Position numbers and translations under genes: made by a program. The notes under the pieces are model-generated. The model was not told the DNA's origin. It saw only the letters and a program-made list of their open reading frames with translations, and made no database searches. Source: Chloroflexota bacterium (GTDB taxonomy: Bacteria; Chloroflexota; Dehalococcoidia; SM23-28-2; RBG-16-64-32). From it: DNA of 40,241 nt. The stretch is taken from the NCBI GenBank assembly GCA_022564695.1, contig JADFKX010000002.1:1-40241 (forward strand), read 5' to 3'. Positions within the stretch are counted from its first letter, which is position 1. Each line of letters starts with the position of its first letter. This document shows positions 9,042 through 16,814 of the stretch, piece by piece.

Positions 9042-9156
9042 ACGATATCTCGCACACTATAACGCTAGAGGCGGGCGCAGGTAACCGAGATGTCCCCTTC
9101 GCGATGTCAGCCTAGACAGCGGGCACTGAAGTGCGGGGAGTATGGGCCCGACCCCT

Positions 9157-9174
9157 GGAGGCCTGAAGGCCTCC
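9157..9174. repeat. REP-like palindrome
   Basis: Perfect inverted repeat GGAGGCC-TGAA-GGCCTCC, followed on the plus strand by GCTACATC. It lies in the 150-base gap after the translin gene. The ftsH leader carries a related palindrome (20465-20491) with the same AGGCCT core and CTACATC flank, which suggests a dispersed repeat family. It could also serve as a terminator hairpin, although no T-run follows on the minus strand. Confidence 0.5.
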
Positions 9175-9191
9175 GCTACATCAACTGTCCG

Positions 9192-9830
9192 TCAGGACCC
9201 TAGCCGCTTACCGAACTCGTCCAGCTTCTCCTCCAGCTCGCGCTGGACAGCGGCCATCGTGAAGTCGCCACGGGTGCGCTCCAGGATGCCGCGCATCGCG
9301 TCGGTGCTGCGGCGCAGGCCGCTGGTAACCGCCTCCGGGAAGTCCATCGTGACGAGCACGTCGTAGATGTCGCCCATGGCACCCAGCGTGTCCTCGCAGT
9401 GCGGGACATCGCCCTCACGGAGGGAGTCCAGGAGATGCCGGCGCAGCTCACCTATCGTCTCGGCGATGCCGTTCAGGTAGGCCGGGGCGAGCACACCCAG
9501 ATCGTCAGGCGAGGGCAGCGGCCGCCCGGCGATGAGGGCCAGGGTTGTAGCAGCCTCGACGTACTCCTTCTGGGCGTCGTGCACATATCCGGCGTTCAGG
9601 ATGTCCGGGTGTTGGGCGAGGGCAGAGGCCAACTCCGTAAGGTTGGCCGCGGCCCGGACGATCAGCTCCTGGGCCGCCTCGAAGTCGCGGCGGTGAACGC
9701 AGCGGATGGCGTTGGCGGAGAAGCGGACGGTCTCGCGGCAGAGGGGAAGCGCCTTCTCACGAGCGCCGTGCTTGGCGGTAAAGTGCTGTCGGGCGCTCTC
9801 CGCGATCTCGTCCAGGCCGTCGGTGTTCAT
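9192..9830 (-). CDS. Translin-family protein
   Basis: A 212-residue all-helical protein with the translin/TRAX pattern: RETVRFSANAIRCVHRRDFEAAQELI, the conserved QKEYVEA, then AYLNGIAETIGELRRHLLDSLREGD and GDIYDVLVTMDFPEAVTSGLRRSTDAMRG. Translins are octameric RNA and single-stranded DNA binding proteins; with TRAX they form a ribonuclease in eukaryotes, and archaeal homologues exist. Several family-conserved acidic residues are present, but I cannot tell whether the nuclease site is intact. It is the last gene of a tight minus-strand run behind two FmdB zinc-ribbon genes (18-base gap) and a Cas4-like nuclease, pointing to nucleic-acid work. Confidence 0.75.
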   Translation of the reverse strand: MNTDGLDEIAESARQHFTAKHGAREKALPLCRETVRFSANAIRCVHRRDFEAAQELIVRAAANLTELASALAQHPDILNAGYVHDAQKEYVEAATTLALIAGRPLPSPDDLGVLAPAYLNGIAETIGELRRHLLDSLREGDVPHCEDTLGAMGDIYDVLVTMDFPEAVTSGLRRSTDAMRGILERTRGDFTMAAVQRELEEKLDEFGKRLGS

Positions 9831-9848
9831 GGCTAAGCCCCTTACTGG

Positions 9849-10187
9849 TTACAGGTCCTTGACCGGCTCCGGGAACTCGCCCTCACGGGCGGCGTCGATC
9901 ATCTTCCTCGCCTCTTCCGGCATCTCGATGCCCGACTCCTTGAACTTACGCTCCGTCCAGCGGCCTATCTGGCGCGGGTCCTTGTAGTCCTCCAGCCGCT
10001 TGGGCTCCGAGCCGTAGTCCCGAAGGATGGTCGATTCCGAGCGGTGGTAGGCGAAGCCGGATATGACCCTCTCCAACCGCTTGGAGCCGCAGGCCTTGCA
10101 TCGGGTGTCTGGGGAGGAGCTCAGCGTCTTCTGGAAGACGCTGGTCAACCGTCCGCACTTCTGGCACTTGTACTCGTAGATCGGCAT
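9849..10187 (-). CDS. FmdB-family zinc ribbon protein (copy B)
   Basis: 112 residues beginning MPIYEYKCQKCGRLTSVFQ, the signature start of the FmdB/regulatory zinc-ribbon family. The four zinc ligands are C8, C11, C30 and C33. The remainder is a charged helical tail containing DPRQIGRWTERKF and REGEFPEPVKDL, which matches the tail of the gene directly upstream, so the pair is a tandem duplication. FmdB was first linked to formamidase regulation, but the family function is uncertain; nucleic-acid or protein binding is likely. Only 2 bases separate it from the preceding stop. Confidence 0.85.
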   Translation of the reverse strand: MPIYEYKCQKCGRLTSVFQKTLSSSPDTRCKACGSKRLERVISGFAYHRSESTILRDYGSEPKRLEDYKDPRQIGRWTERKFKESGIEMPEEARKMIDAAREGEFPEPVKDL

Positions 10188-10189
10188 CG

Positions 10190-10558
10190 TCAGTCCTCAG
10201 CGAAAAGATCGTCGTCGCCATCGCCGTCACCCAGGTCATCCGGCATCTCGCCGGCCTCCATTCGGTCCAGATCCGACTCAGCCTCCGCGTCCAGCGGCTC
10301 CCCCATCTGGCGGCTCATGCTACGCACCCAGCGGGCCATGGAGCTCGGGTCGTTCTCGTCCACGTCCGCCAGGCTGGATTCGTCGAGGCCGGCGAAGGCG
10401 TCGCCCTGAGAGCGGACAACGGCGACGCGAGAGATGAGGCGAGACATATCGTTCGAGCCGCAGTGGGAGCAGACGGCATTGACGTCGCCACCGATGCTGC
10501 GGGTGAACACGGACGTGCGCCGGCGGCAGCGCCCGCAACGGAACTCGTAGATCGGCAT
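10190..10558 (-). CDS. FmdB-family zinc ribbon protein (copy A)
   Basis: 122 residues beginning MPIYEFRCGRCRRRTSVF with zinc ligands C8, C11, C30 and C33. The middle and tail (DPSSMARWVRSMSRQMGEP, then EAGEMPDDL) align with copy B, but this copy ends in a strongly acidic run (GDGDGDDDLFAED). The two paralogues probably diverged after local duplication. The gene starts 4 bases after the stop of the Cas4-like nuclease, so the two are almost certainly translated from one message. The exact role is unknown. Confidence 0.85.
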   Translation of the reverse strand: MPIYEFRCGRCRRRTSVFTRSIGGDVNAVCSHCGSNDMSRLISRVAVVRSQGDAFAGLDESSLADVDENDPSSMARWVRSMSRQMGEPLDAEAESDLDRMEAGEMPDDLGDGDGDDDLFAED

Positions 10559-10562
10559 TCGC

Positions 10563-11309
10563 TTACCAGCTCTCCGCCTGGCGGCGTTGGGCTATCTCCT
10601 CTCGCACGTCGCAGGTGTACAGATAGGGACAGACCCCACAGTGGGGCGCTATGTTGGGCTTGAACTTCTTCTCCCTCTCCATATCCTTCACGGTCGCCAG
10701 AACCCCGGCCAGCGTCTGCTTCTTGACTGAAGACGTGAGTGCGGTCGTCCAGACGGAGCCGTCTTCCAGATACCAGAAGGAGGCGCGAGAAACCGTCCGC
10801 TCCAGCTTCCTCTCGACCATTATAGCGTAGAGGTGTAGCTGTGAGGGGTCGACGTCGCTGGGGTGGGCGCCGGTCTTGTAGTCGATGATGTGAAGGGTCT
10901 TGTCCGGCTCCTCGTCGATGCGGTCCAGGCGACCGAACAGGGTGACCTCGGGCGCGATCGGCACCTGGATGTAAGCCTCCACCTGGAACGGTTCGGCGTC
11001 CAGGTCCTCGCGCTCGGCGAAGCGCTGGAGGGCGCCCAAGTTACGGTCGTGCAGCTCTTCGACTCCCTCCATCCGCAGGTATCGCGGCGACAGCGCGGCC
11101 CAGCGCTCCTCGAACATCGCGATCAGCCGCTCCCGGTCGCGCTGCTCCCGTGGGAGCTTGCCGAAGAAATCGCAGAGGACGTTGTGCACCAGCGAGCCCG
11201 CCGTGTCGCCGATACGTAACCGCGCCTGCAGCTTGTCGATGTACTGATAGCGGTAGCGCAGGTGGCAGGTGTTGAAGACGCGGACGCGCAAGGGCGATAG
11301 TCGGAACAC
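10563..11309 (-). CDS. Cas4/AddB-like PD-(D/E)XK nuclease with Fe-S cysteines
   Basis: A 248-residue nuclease of the RecB/Cas4 group. I place the start at the GTG at 11309 (MFRLSPLRVRVFNTC); the open frame runs on to 11606, but that part lies over the neighbouring gene in another frame and looks non-native. H42, GRLDRID with D129, and IIDYKTG with D143 and K145 form the PD-(D/E)XK site, with QLHLY (157-161) as the usual helix motif. C15 together with C224, C227 and C233 (CxxCx5C) is the layout that holds a 4Fe-4S cluster in Cas4 and AddB. The expected activity is exonuclease on single-stranded or end-processed DNA. No cas genes or helicase lie nearby. Confidence 0.82.
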   Translation of the reverse strand: MFRLSPLRVRVFNTCHLRYRYQYIDKLQARLRIGDTAGSLVHNVLCDFFGKLPREQRDRERLIAMFEERWAALSPRYLRMEGVEELHDRNLGALQRFAEREDLDAEPFQVEAYIQVPIAPEVTLFGRLDRIDEEPDKTLHIIDYKTGAHPSDVDPSQLHLYAIMVERKLERTVSRASFWYLEDGSVWTTALTSSVKKQTLAGVLATVKDMEREKKFKPNIAPHCGVCPYLYTCDVREEIAQRRQAESW

Positions 11310-11340
11310 AGCTCTATATTCTAGCGGAAATGAGGGGCTA

Positions 11341-12051
11341 TCAGGCGCTCTGAAGGCGGCGCGCCAGGGCGGAGGCCATGCCCGCATGCTGTCGGAGGGC
11401 AAGCCAGACCATCGCCAGCGGCACGAGCAGCAGCGCCACTCCCGCCAGCTCCCACCGCTGATAGGCGGTGGCCATCGTAACGGCCAGAACACCCACGATG
11501 ACGTAGTGGGGGAACAGCCAGCGGAACTTCTCGTTCCAGATGGAGAAGGGGTTGCCGCGCGTATCGATGGCGATGGCAAAGGTGATGAGGACGGAGTTGA
11601 CGACAAAGTTCAGCGCCGCGCCCAGGATGGCCGGGGCAATGACGTCCGGCCAGTTCTCACCCCTGTAACCAATGGAGAAGGCCTCGAAAACGCCTACATA
11701 GGCCGCCCCAGCCAGGAGCAGAACGCCCTCGTTGAAGGCGGCTTTGTACAGGGGCTTGGGATGAACCACGAAGTCGACGATCACCGCCACCGATACCACC
11801 AGGGCAACACCCGGCAGGCCGCTAACGGTGCCCGCCACCAGGATCAGGGCCACAGAGAGGGATATCCTGCTGTTGCCGAAGGGAGCGAAGTCCAGCAGCT
11901 CGCTGACGACGACCAGAGCGCACAGGGCGCCGAGCAGCACGAGCTCTTCGTCCTGCCACTGGAGCGCAGCCACGGCCAGCAGCACAACGGACGCCGCTAC
12001 GACGACGGCCACCAGCCCGGCTAGGGGCGCCGGAACACGCTGACTGCTCAC
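11341..12051 (-). CDS. Integral membrane protein, truncated paralogue of the HD-GYP sensor domain
   Basis: A 236-residue protein with about seven to eight hydrophobic helices. It is clearly related to the membrane half of the upstream HD-GYP protein: KPLYKAAFNEG versus RPLHKTLFNFG, and NEKFRWLFPHY versus DEKFRWLWPHY sit at matching places. It stops after the membrane domain, with no signalling output domain, ending in a short basic helix. It resembles MASE-type sensory membrane modules, although I cannot name a ligand. The GTG start overlaps the stop of the HD-GYP gene by one base (TAGTG), so the two are translationally coupled and may form a complex. Confidence 0.75.
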   Translation of the reverse strand: MSSQRVPAPLAGLVAVVVAASVVLLAVAALQWQDEELVLLGALCALVVVSELLDFAPFGNSRISLSVALILVAGTVSGLPGVALVVSVAVIVDFVVHPKPLYKAAFNEGVLLLAGAAYVGVFEAFSIGYRGENWPDVIAPAILGAALNFVVNSVLITFAIAIDTRGNPFSIWNEKFRWLFPHYVIVGVLAVTMATAYQRWELAGVALLLVPLAMVWLALRQHAGMASALARRLQSA

Positions 12052-13499
12052 TAGGAGCCTTCCAGTCCCGTGGCCTCAAGGATGGCCTTCTTGAGGCTAG
12101 GGCTCAGTTCGAGCTCAGTGTGGCTATGCAAGAAGCGTGTCTGGTAGACGCTGAGGAAGGCTTTAACCGCCGCCGGGTCGAACTGGCTGCCACTGTTGGC
12201 GAGGATCTCGGCCAGGGCTCGCTCGGGGGCACGTGCCGGCCGGTAAGGCCTGTCCGCGGTCATGGCATCGAAGGCGTCGGCGATGGCGAAGATGCGCGCA
12301 CCCAACGGTATCTCCTCACCGCGCAGACCACGAGGGTAGCCGGTGCCATCGAATCGTTCGTGGTGGGCGTGAACGAGCTCAGCCGCTTCGCCCAAGAACT
12401 CGATCCCGCGTACGATCTCGTAGCCAGCGGCCGAATGCGCCTTCATCGCCTTCCATTCTTCTTCGGTAAGCTCCCCCGGCTTGCGCAAGATGTGATCAGG
12501 CACGCCGATCTTGCCCACGTCGTGAAGGAGCGCCCCCCATTGCAGCTCTTGCCATTGCTGACTGCCCGGCTCCATGCCCATCTCCTCCGCAATCGCGATA
12601 GAGACATCGGCTACCCGCTCAGAGTGGCCACCTGTCGCCCTATCGCGAGCGTCCAGGGCGGTGACGAGGGCGCGCAGGGTGTCGTCGTAGGAGCGCCTGA
12701 GGCTTGCCATCGTCTCCACTACCTGGGCATGGGAATCCTGAAGCCGGTCGTGAGCCGTGCGGAGCTCCACTACGCTCTTACTGGTTCGGTCCAGGTACTG
12801 TTTGATGGATATTTGCATCATCAGGGGCGGCACGACGAAGACCACTATCCCCCATAGGCCCATCGCCGTGTACGCGGCGGCGATGGCGAGGCCAAGGCCA
12901 CCCAGAACCAGGTAGTGCGGCCACAGCCAGCGGAACTTCTCGTCCCACACAGACCAGACACTGCGGCCAGTGCTCAGCCCAACCGCTACGGCGACAAGCA
13001 GGCTGTTGATGGCGAAGTTAGCTCCAGCCGCTAGAGCAGCCGGGCCGATTACCTGAGGAAGCGCGCTTGGGCTTCCGGCGCTCCCGAAAAATCGCAGGAT
13101 CAGAACTGACGACCCGCCGGCAAGCATGAGCGTCCCAAAGTTGAACAGCGTCTTGTGGAGCGGACGGTCGACGCTAATGGCTGATGCTATCACGGCCACC
13201 GTCACCACCACCGCCAGCCCCCACAACCCGAACAGGAGGACGGCGGAGAAGATCGGGACGAAGGCCAGCGATACGCGGCTGTCACCGTAGAGGCTGATGT
13301 CGAACCGCTCAGCAATCGCGGCCAGGCACGCCAGGAGCAGCAGCGCGGCCAGGTCCTGGCCCTGCCAGCTCCAGGCACCGAGACCGGCGAGGACCGCGCC
13401 ACCCAGAGCCACCACCGCAATCAGCAGGGCCAGGTTCCCCGAGGAGGCCTGCTCCCGGACGTTGACCGTAGGCTGCTGAGTGCTTTGCTGTGTCATCAC
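12051..13499 (-). CDS. Membrane-anchored HD-GYP phosphodiesterase
   Basis: 482 residues. About residues 20-230 are a multi-helix membrane sensor domain. A linker helix, probably coiled coil (235-275), leads to an HD-GYP domain: H292 in GHSERVA, the catalytic HD at 326-327 in LLHDVGKIGVPDHIL, HAHHERFDGTGYP (378-389) and IADAFDAMTADRPYR. Complete metal ligands predict hydrolysis of cyclic di-GMP (or a related cyclic dinucleotide) in response to a membrane signal. The start is GTG at 13499 or the adjacent ATG at 13496. It follows the subtilase gene by 37 bases and is coupled to its truncated paralogue. Confidence 0.92.
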   Translation of the reverse strand: MMTQQSTQQPTVNVREQASSGNLALLIAVVALGGAVLAGLGAWSWQGQDLAALLLLACLAAIAERFDISLYGDSRVSLAFVPIFSAVLLFGLWGLAVVVTVAVIASAISVDRPLHKTLFNFGTLMLAGGSSVLILRFFGSAGSPSALPQVIGPAALAAGANFAINSLLVAVAVGLSTGRSVWSVWDEKFRWLWPHYLVLGGLGLAIAAAYTAMGLWGIVVFVVPPLMMQISIKQYLDRTSKSVVELRTAHDRLQDSHAQVVETMASLRRSYDDTLRALVTALDARDRATGGHSERVADVSIAIAEEMGMEPGSQQWQELQWGALLHDVGKIGVPDHILRKPGELTEEEWKAMKAHSAAGYEIVRGIEFLGEAAELVHAHHERFDGTGYPRGLRGEEIPLGARIFAIADAFDAMTADRPYRPARAPERALAEILANSGSQFDPAAVKAFLSVYQTRFLHSHTELELSPSLKKAILEATGLEGS

Positions 13500-13536
13500 T
13501 TAAGCCTGTGCTGTCCCTCATTGCTTCTGATGCCGA

Positions 13537-15162
13537 TCACTCGGGGAAGGCGCTCCATTTGATGGCGCTCCACTTGATGGCGCCCCACTTGATGGCGCCC
13601 CACTTGATGGCATCCCACTTAATGGCGCCCCAATCGACGGTGTCCAGGTTGGCGCCAGCGATGCCGGCCGCTTCCAGGTCAAGGCCGACACGCTGAGCCT
13701 CGGCGACAGGGTCGTCAGCGCCGAGGACGAAGGCCACGACGCCAACGGGAACGACGACGGCAGGCCTGAAGAATAGATAGCTAGGAGTCAAGCCGATGTC
13801 GGTGTTGCCGGGCGTGCCGTTGAAGAATACGGACTGGTCGGCCAGGGGCGCCTTGAACCCGTCCACGTAGCGGAACGAGTCTTGAAGGACGTACTTAACC
13901 TGCCCCGGCGTGAACTCCGGGTGCTCCTCCAGGATCAGGGCCACCATGCCGCTAATCACCGGCGCCGACATGGAGGTACCGCTCATGCGGAAGTACTTCT
14001 TATCGACGACCCTGTCCGGGTAGGTCTGGGCCAGGAAGCTGTCGGTATCGATGTCGGAGATGATGCGCCGCCCCGGCGCCACAACGTCCGGCTTGGAGAA
14101 GCCGTCCTGGGTGATGCCGCGGCTGGACCAGGAGGCCAGGGCATCGTCTGCCTTGTCGGGGGTGCCCATGTCGTCGAAGGCACCGGTTACGATGACGAAG
14201 GGGTCGTTGGCCGGGGGGTAGAACACGGCGGCGGCGGCGTCACCCAGATTGCCTGCGGCCACCACCACCACGATGCCGTTGAACCAGAGGAACTCCACCG
14301 CGGCGTCCAGGGGGTCCACAGTGTAGCTCTGGGCCACCGAGGAGGTCAGGGAGAGGTTGACGACGCGGATGTTGTAGGTGTCCTTGTTTAGGTAGGCGAA
14401 CTCCAGGCCGGCGATGACATCAGCCAGGGTGGCGTTCCCGTCATCATCGGAGAGCTTGACGTCGACGAAGCTGGCGTCGGGGGCTATGCCGATGTACTTC
14501 TCCTGTTTCAGGGCGTCGCCATCGCCGCCGATGATGCCGGCGACGTGGGTACCGTGGCCGAAGCCGTCATCGAAATCGGTGGCCAGGGGGTTGACGGCTA
14601 CGTCGAACAGCACCCGCGACTTCTTTCCCTCTTTGAAGTCCTTGTTGTCGTTGGTGATGCCGGTGTCCACGACAGCCACGGTCACGCCGCGGCCGGTACG
14701 GGAGACGTCCCCGTTCCAGACGTCCGGGGCGTTGACAGCGTAGGGGTAGGCAGTCGCCAGGTTCTTGGTGTCTACCGTATCGCCCCCGCCGGTGGATACC
14801 ACCGGCGCGTCCAGGCTGATCCAGGCCACGTCAGAGTGGCCGGCAAGCGTGGAAACGAAAGTGGGGGAGACGTCGGCCTCCACAGCCGGGATGATCAGGA
14901 ACTCACGCTGGACCGTACCTCCGGAGGAGCGGATGAAGTCCGCTACCGCTTCGGAATCGCCATCGGTCTGGACGAGGACGTGGACGTCCTGACCGGGGTT
15001 GGCGCGGGCCCAGTCGTAGACTGCGCCGTGGACATTACCGGCGGCGGAGATAGCTCCGCTGCTCAGGGCTATGATCGCGTTTAGCGCGGCCGCTAACGCG
15101 ACCGCTGGCCACCGCAGCCATCTCCTACCTCTTGAAGCACTAACGCCGAAACCGTCCATCAC
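13537..15162 (-). CDS. Secreted subtilisin-like (S8) serine protease with C-terminal WxAIK repeats
   Basis: 541 residues starting at GTG 15162 or ATG 15159. A signal/anchor helix (about 14-42) is followed by an I9-like prodomain (about 55-120). The S8 catalytic domain has D166 (VAVVDTGI), H203 (GHGTHVAG), oxyanion N305 (AAGN) and S397 (SGTSMSAP). A complete triad predicts an active exported endopeptidase. The last 31 residues (511-541) are five WxAIK pentads (x = G, D, G, G, S) and a final WSAFPE. Short Trp-repeat tails occur on other bacterial subtilases, but their function is unknown to me. The DNA shows the same unit as a 15-base tandem repeat. It heads the long minus-strand gene run. Confidence 0.92.
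   Translation of the reverse strand: MMDGFGVSASRGRRWLRWPAVALAAALNAIIALSSGAISAAGNVHGAVYDWARANPGQDVHVLVQTDGDSEAVADFIRSSGGTVQREFLIIPAVEADVSPTFVSTLAGHSDVAWISLDAPVVSTGGGDTVDTKNLATAYPYAVNAPDVWNGDVSRTGRGVTVAVVDTGITNDNKDFKEGKKSRVLFDVAVNPLATDFDDGFGHGTHVAGIIGGDGDALKQEKYIGIAPDASFVDVKLSDDDGNATLADVIAGLEFAYLNKDTYNIRVVNLSLTSSVAQSYTVDPLDAAVEFLWFNGIVVVVAAGNLGDAAAAVFYPPANDPFVIVTGAFDDMGTPDKADDALASWSSRGITQDGFSKPDVVAPGRRIISDIDTDSFLAQTYPDRVVDKKYFRMSGTSMSAPVISGMVALILEEHPEFTPGQVKYVLQDSFRYVDGFKAPLADQSVFFNGTPGNTDIGLTPSYLFFRPAVVVPVGVVAFVLGADDPVAEAQRVGLDLEAAGIAGANLDTVDWGAIKWDAIKWGAIKWGAIKWSAIKWSAFPE
13540..13632 (-). repeat. 15-bp tandem repeat encoding WxAIK
   Basis: Six head-to-tail copies of a 15-base unit (plus-strand form close to GATGGCGCCCCACTT) lie at the 3' end of the subtilase gene. 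The copies are nearly identical at DNA level, including third positions, which implies recent expansion or gene conversion and makes copy number prone to slippage. Confidence 0.9.
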
Positions 15163-15630
15163 TACTTCCGGATCGTTCTAACGACTGGTAGTTTTAATGC
15201 TGGCTGGGACACTAAGCGGTACAGCGTGTTGCAGATGGTCTATCGGGCTGACGGCGTGGCCAGCCGCGTTCCTGTGTAAAGAAACGGTTAAGTTGAGGTT
15301 GAGGCTGAGGCTGAGTAAACCGTGGGCGTTGGCCCGCGAGGGGGAGGGCAGACGTGAACAGCGCCTTGAGAGCGTACGCTGGTGCTGTTGTTGATGGCAC
15401 GGCCAGCCTCGTGGAAGGGCCTTGTTCGCTAGGCCACTGACTGGTCTGAGAGTCGCTGCGAGCGGCCATCTGTTTCGTCACTGCCTCCGTCCCAAACCCT
15501 CTACCGGAACGGAGCGCTGGACCGACGCTCGCTTCGTCTGCTTCTGTTATCGCATGATCAGGTTACGATTCAGGCGAATATAACGCCTCATTCGGTGAAC
15601 GCTCGGTGAATGTACGGGTCGCGCGGGTTG
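15163..15630. other. 468-bp intergenic region without a convincing gene
   Basis: This is the gap between the phosphotransferase stop and the subtilase start. Short frames exist on both strands but have no ribosome site or recognisable protein. It holds a degenerate hexamer repeat (TTGAGG, TTGAGG, CTGAGG, CTGAG; 15293-15315), a small inverted repeat AGGCG-N7-CGCCT (15572-15588) and a doubled CGGTGAA near 15595-15617. The subtilase promoter must lie at the left end, but I see no good -35/-10 pair. Confidence 0.6.
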
Positions 15631-16686
15631 CTATCCCCGTAGCGCCGCCACGGGCGAACTGTTCGCGACCTCCAGGCCGCGACTCGCCAGCAGAAGGGCG
15701 TTCTGGCCGATGACCTCGAAGCCGGATCCCACGGTGCCCCCCGCCAGGAAGCGGGCGTGCATGTTCTCCAGGATGACCGCCAGCTTGAAGTGCGCCAGGA
15801 CGGTGTAGAAGTCCAGGCTGCTCAGGTCGCGCCCGCTTCGCTCGGAATAGCGAGCCAGCACCTCCTGCCGCGTGAGGAAGCCGGGCAGCGCCGTGACGGC
15901 GGTTGAGGCGATGCCCGGCACGGCCAGGCTGCCACCGGCGCCGGGGTCCGCCCAGTACATCATCAACAGACCGACATCGGCCAGGGGGTCGCCCAGAGTA
16001 GCCATCTCCCAGTCCAGCACGGCGACGATTCGCCCCTCCTTATCGAGAATGCAGTTGTCCAGCCGGTAGTCGCCGTGGACGATGCCGCTGCCGCTCTGCG
16101 TCGGGAGGGCGGCGGCAAGCCGACGGGCCAGCTCCTCGAAGTCGGGTACCTCGCGAGTCTTGACCCGCGTCAACTGCTCGCTGAAGCGCCGCACCTGGCG
16201 CTCCAGGTAACCCTCCGGCTTGCCGAAGTCGCCCAGCCCTACCTCGGCCGGCACGACCGAGTGCAGGTGGACGAGGATGTCGATGAGCTGATCGGCGGTG
16301 CGGCGGCGCTGGGCCTCATCGAAGCGTCGCGCGAACTCAGTGCTATCGGCGGGCACGAACCCCTCAACGTACTCCATGATGTAGAACGGCGCGTCGTTGA
16401 CCGTGGTGTCCTCACACAGCGCGACCGTGCCCGGCACCGGGACGTCCGTGGCGGCCAGCGCCGAGATCACGCGGAACTCGCGCTTCATATCGTGCGCCGT
16501 GGGCTGTACGTGGGAGAGCGGCGGGCGGCGGAGCACCCAGGACTTCCCCTCCGCATGGACACGGTACGTGAGGTTGGAGCGTCCGTGGCCGATGATCTCG
16601 GCCCGCAGCTCATCAACGGAGGCGACGTTCGCCCTGAACCAGGGAGTCAACCGCTCGAAGTCTATGCCGGGAACGCTACCGCTCAT
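15631..16686 (-). CDS. Aminoglycoside phosphotransferase-family kinase, acyl-CoA dehydrogenase-linked type
   Basis: 351 residues with a protein-kinase-like fold. The N-lobe has SNLTYRVHAEGKSWVLRRPP, which binds ATP. The catalytic loop is VHGDYRLDNCIL and the metal-binding motif is LDWEMATLGDPLAD. It matches the subfamily related to the kinase domain of human ACAD10/ACAD11 (together with acyl-CoA dehydrogenases), thought to phosphorylate hydroxyacyl-CoA intermediates, rather than true antibiotic-resistance kinases. The ATG lies at 16686. Its head-to-head acyl-CoA dehydrogenase neighbour supports a fatty or hydroxy acid catabolic role; the substrate is inferred only. Confidence 0.88.
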   Translation of the reverse strand: MSGSVPGIDFERLTPWFRANVASVDELRAEIIGHGRSNLTYRVHAEGKSWVLRRPPLSHVQPTAHDMKREFRVISALAATDVPVPGTVALCEDTTVNDAPFYIMEYVEGFVPADSTEFARRFDEAQRRRTADQLIDILVHLHSVVPAEVGLGDFGKPEGYLERQVRRFSEQLTRVKTREVPDFEELARRLAAALPTQSGSGIVHGDYRLDNCILDKEGRIVAVLDWEMATLGDPLADVGLLMMYWADPGAGGSLAVPGIASTAVTALPGFLTRQEVLARYSERSGRDLSSLDFYTVLAHFKLAVILENMHARFLAGGTVGSGFEVIGQNALLLASRGLEVANSSPVAALRG

Positions 16687-16743
16687 CGTGCCACACCTCC
16701 GCTGAGCACGCCGCTTCTACGAACGATGGTTCTGCGGGATGGC

Positions 16744-16806
16744 GTGACACTATGCTCCATTCCGACTACAATCCCTCACGGCGCCACTGTGGCGCACTAA
16801 GGAGGT
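16744..16806 (+). promoter_or_regulatory. Promoter, hairpin and ribosome site of the acyl-CoA dehydrogenase gene
   Basis: GTGACA (16744-16749) and TACAAT (16767-16772) are 17 bases apart, each five of six bases from consensus. A perfect inverted repeat GCGCCA-CTG-TGGCGC (16781-16795) lies just after the expected transcription start, where it could be an operator or 5' hairpin. AAGGAGG (16800-16806) sets the ATG at 16815 as the start. Confidence 0.6.
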
Positions 16807-16814
16807 TTTTTGTC

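Noticed and set aside
11310..11606. N-terminal extension of the Cas4-like nuclease
   Set aside because: It overlaps the membrane paralogue in another frame and is low-complexity Ser/Pro/Arg; the GTG at 11309 sits directly before the family-like sequence.
13540..13632. Possible CRISPR array
   Set aside because: The repeats are 15 bases, directly adjacent without spacers, and in frame inside the subtilase.
15197..15481. Small frames on both strands in the 15163-15630 gap
   Set aside because: No ribosome site, no recognisable protein, and Gln/Pro low complexity caused by the TTGAGG/CTGAGG repeat.
15572..15588. AGGCG-N7-CGCCT as a terminator for the phosphotransferase
   Set aside because: Only a five-base stem with no T-run on the minus strand.
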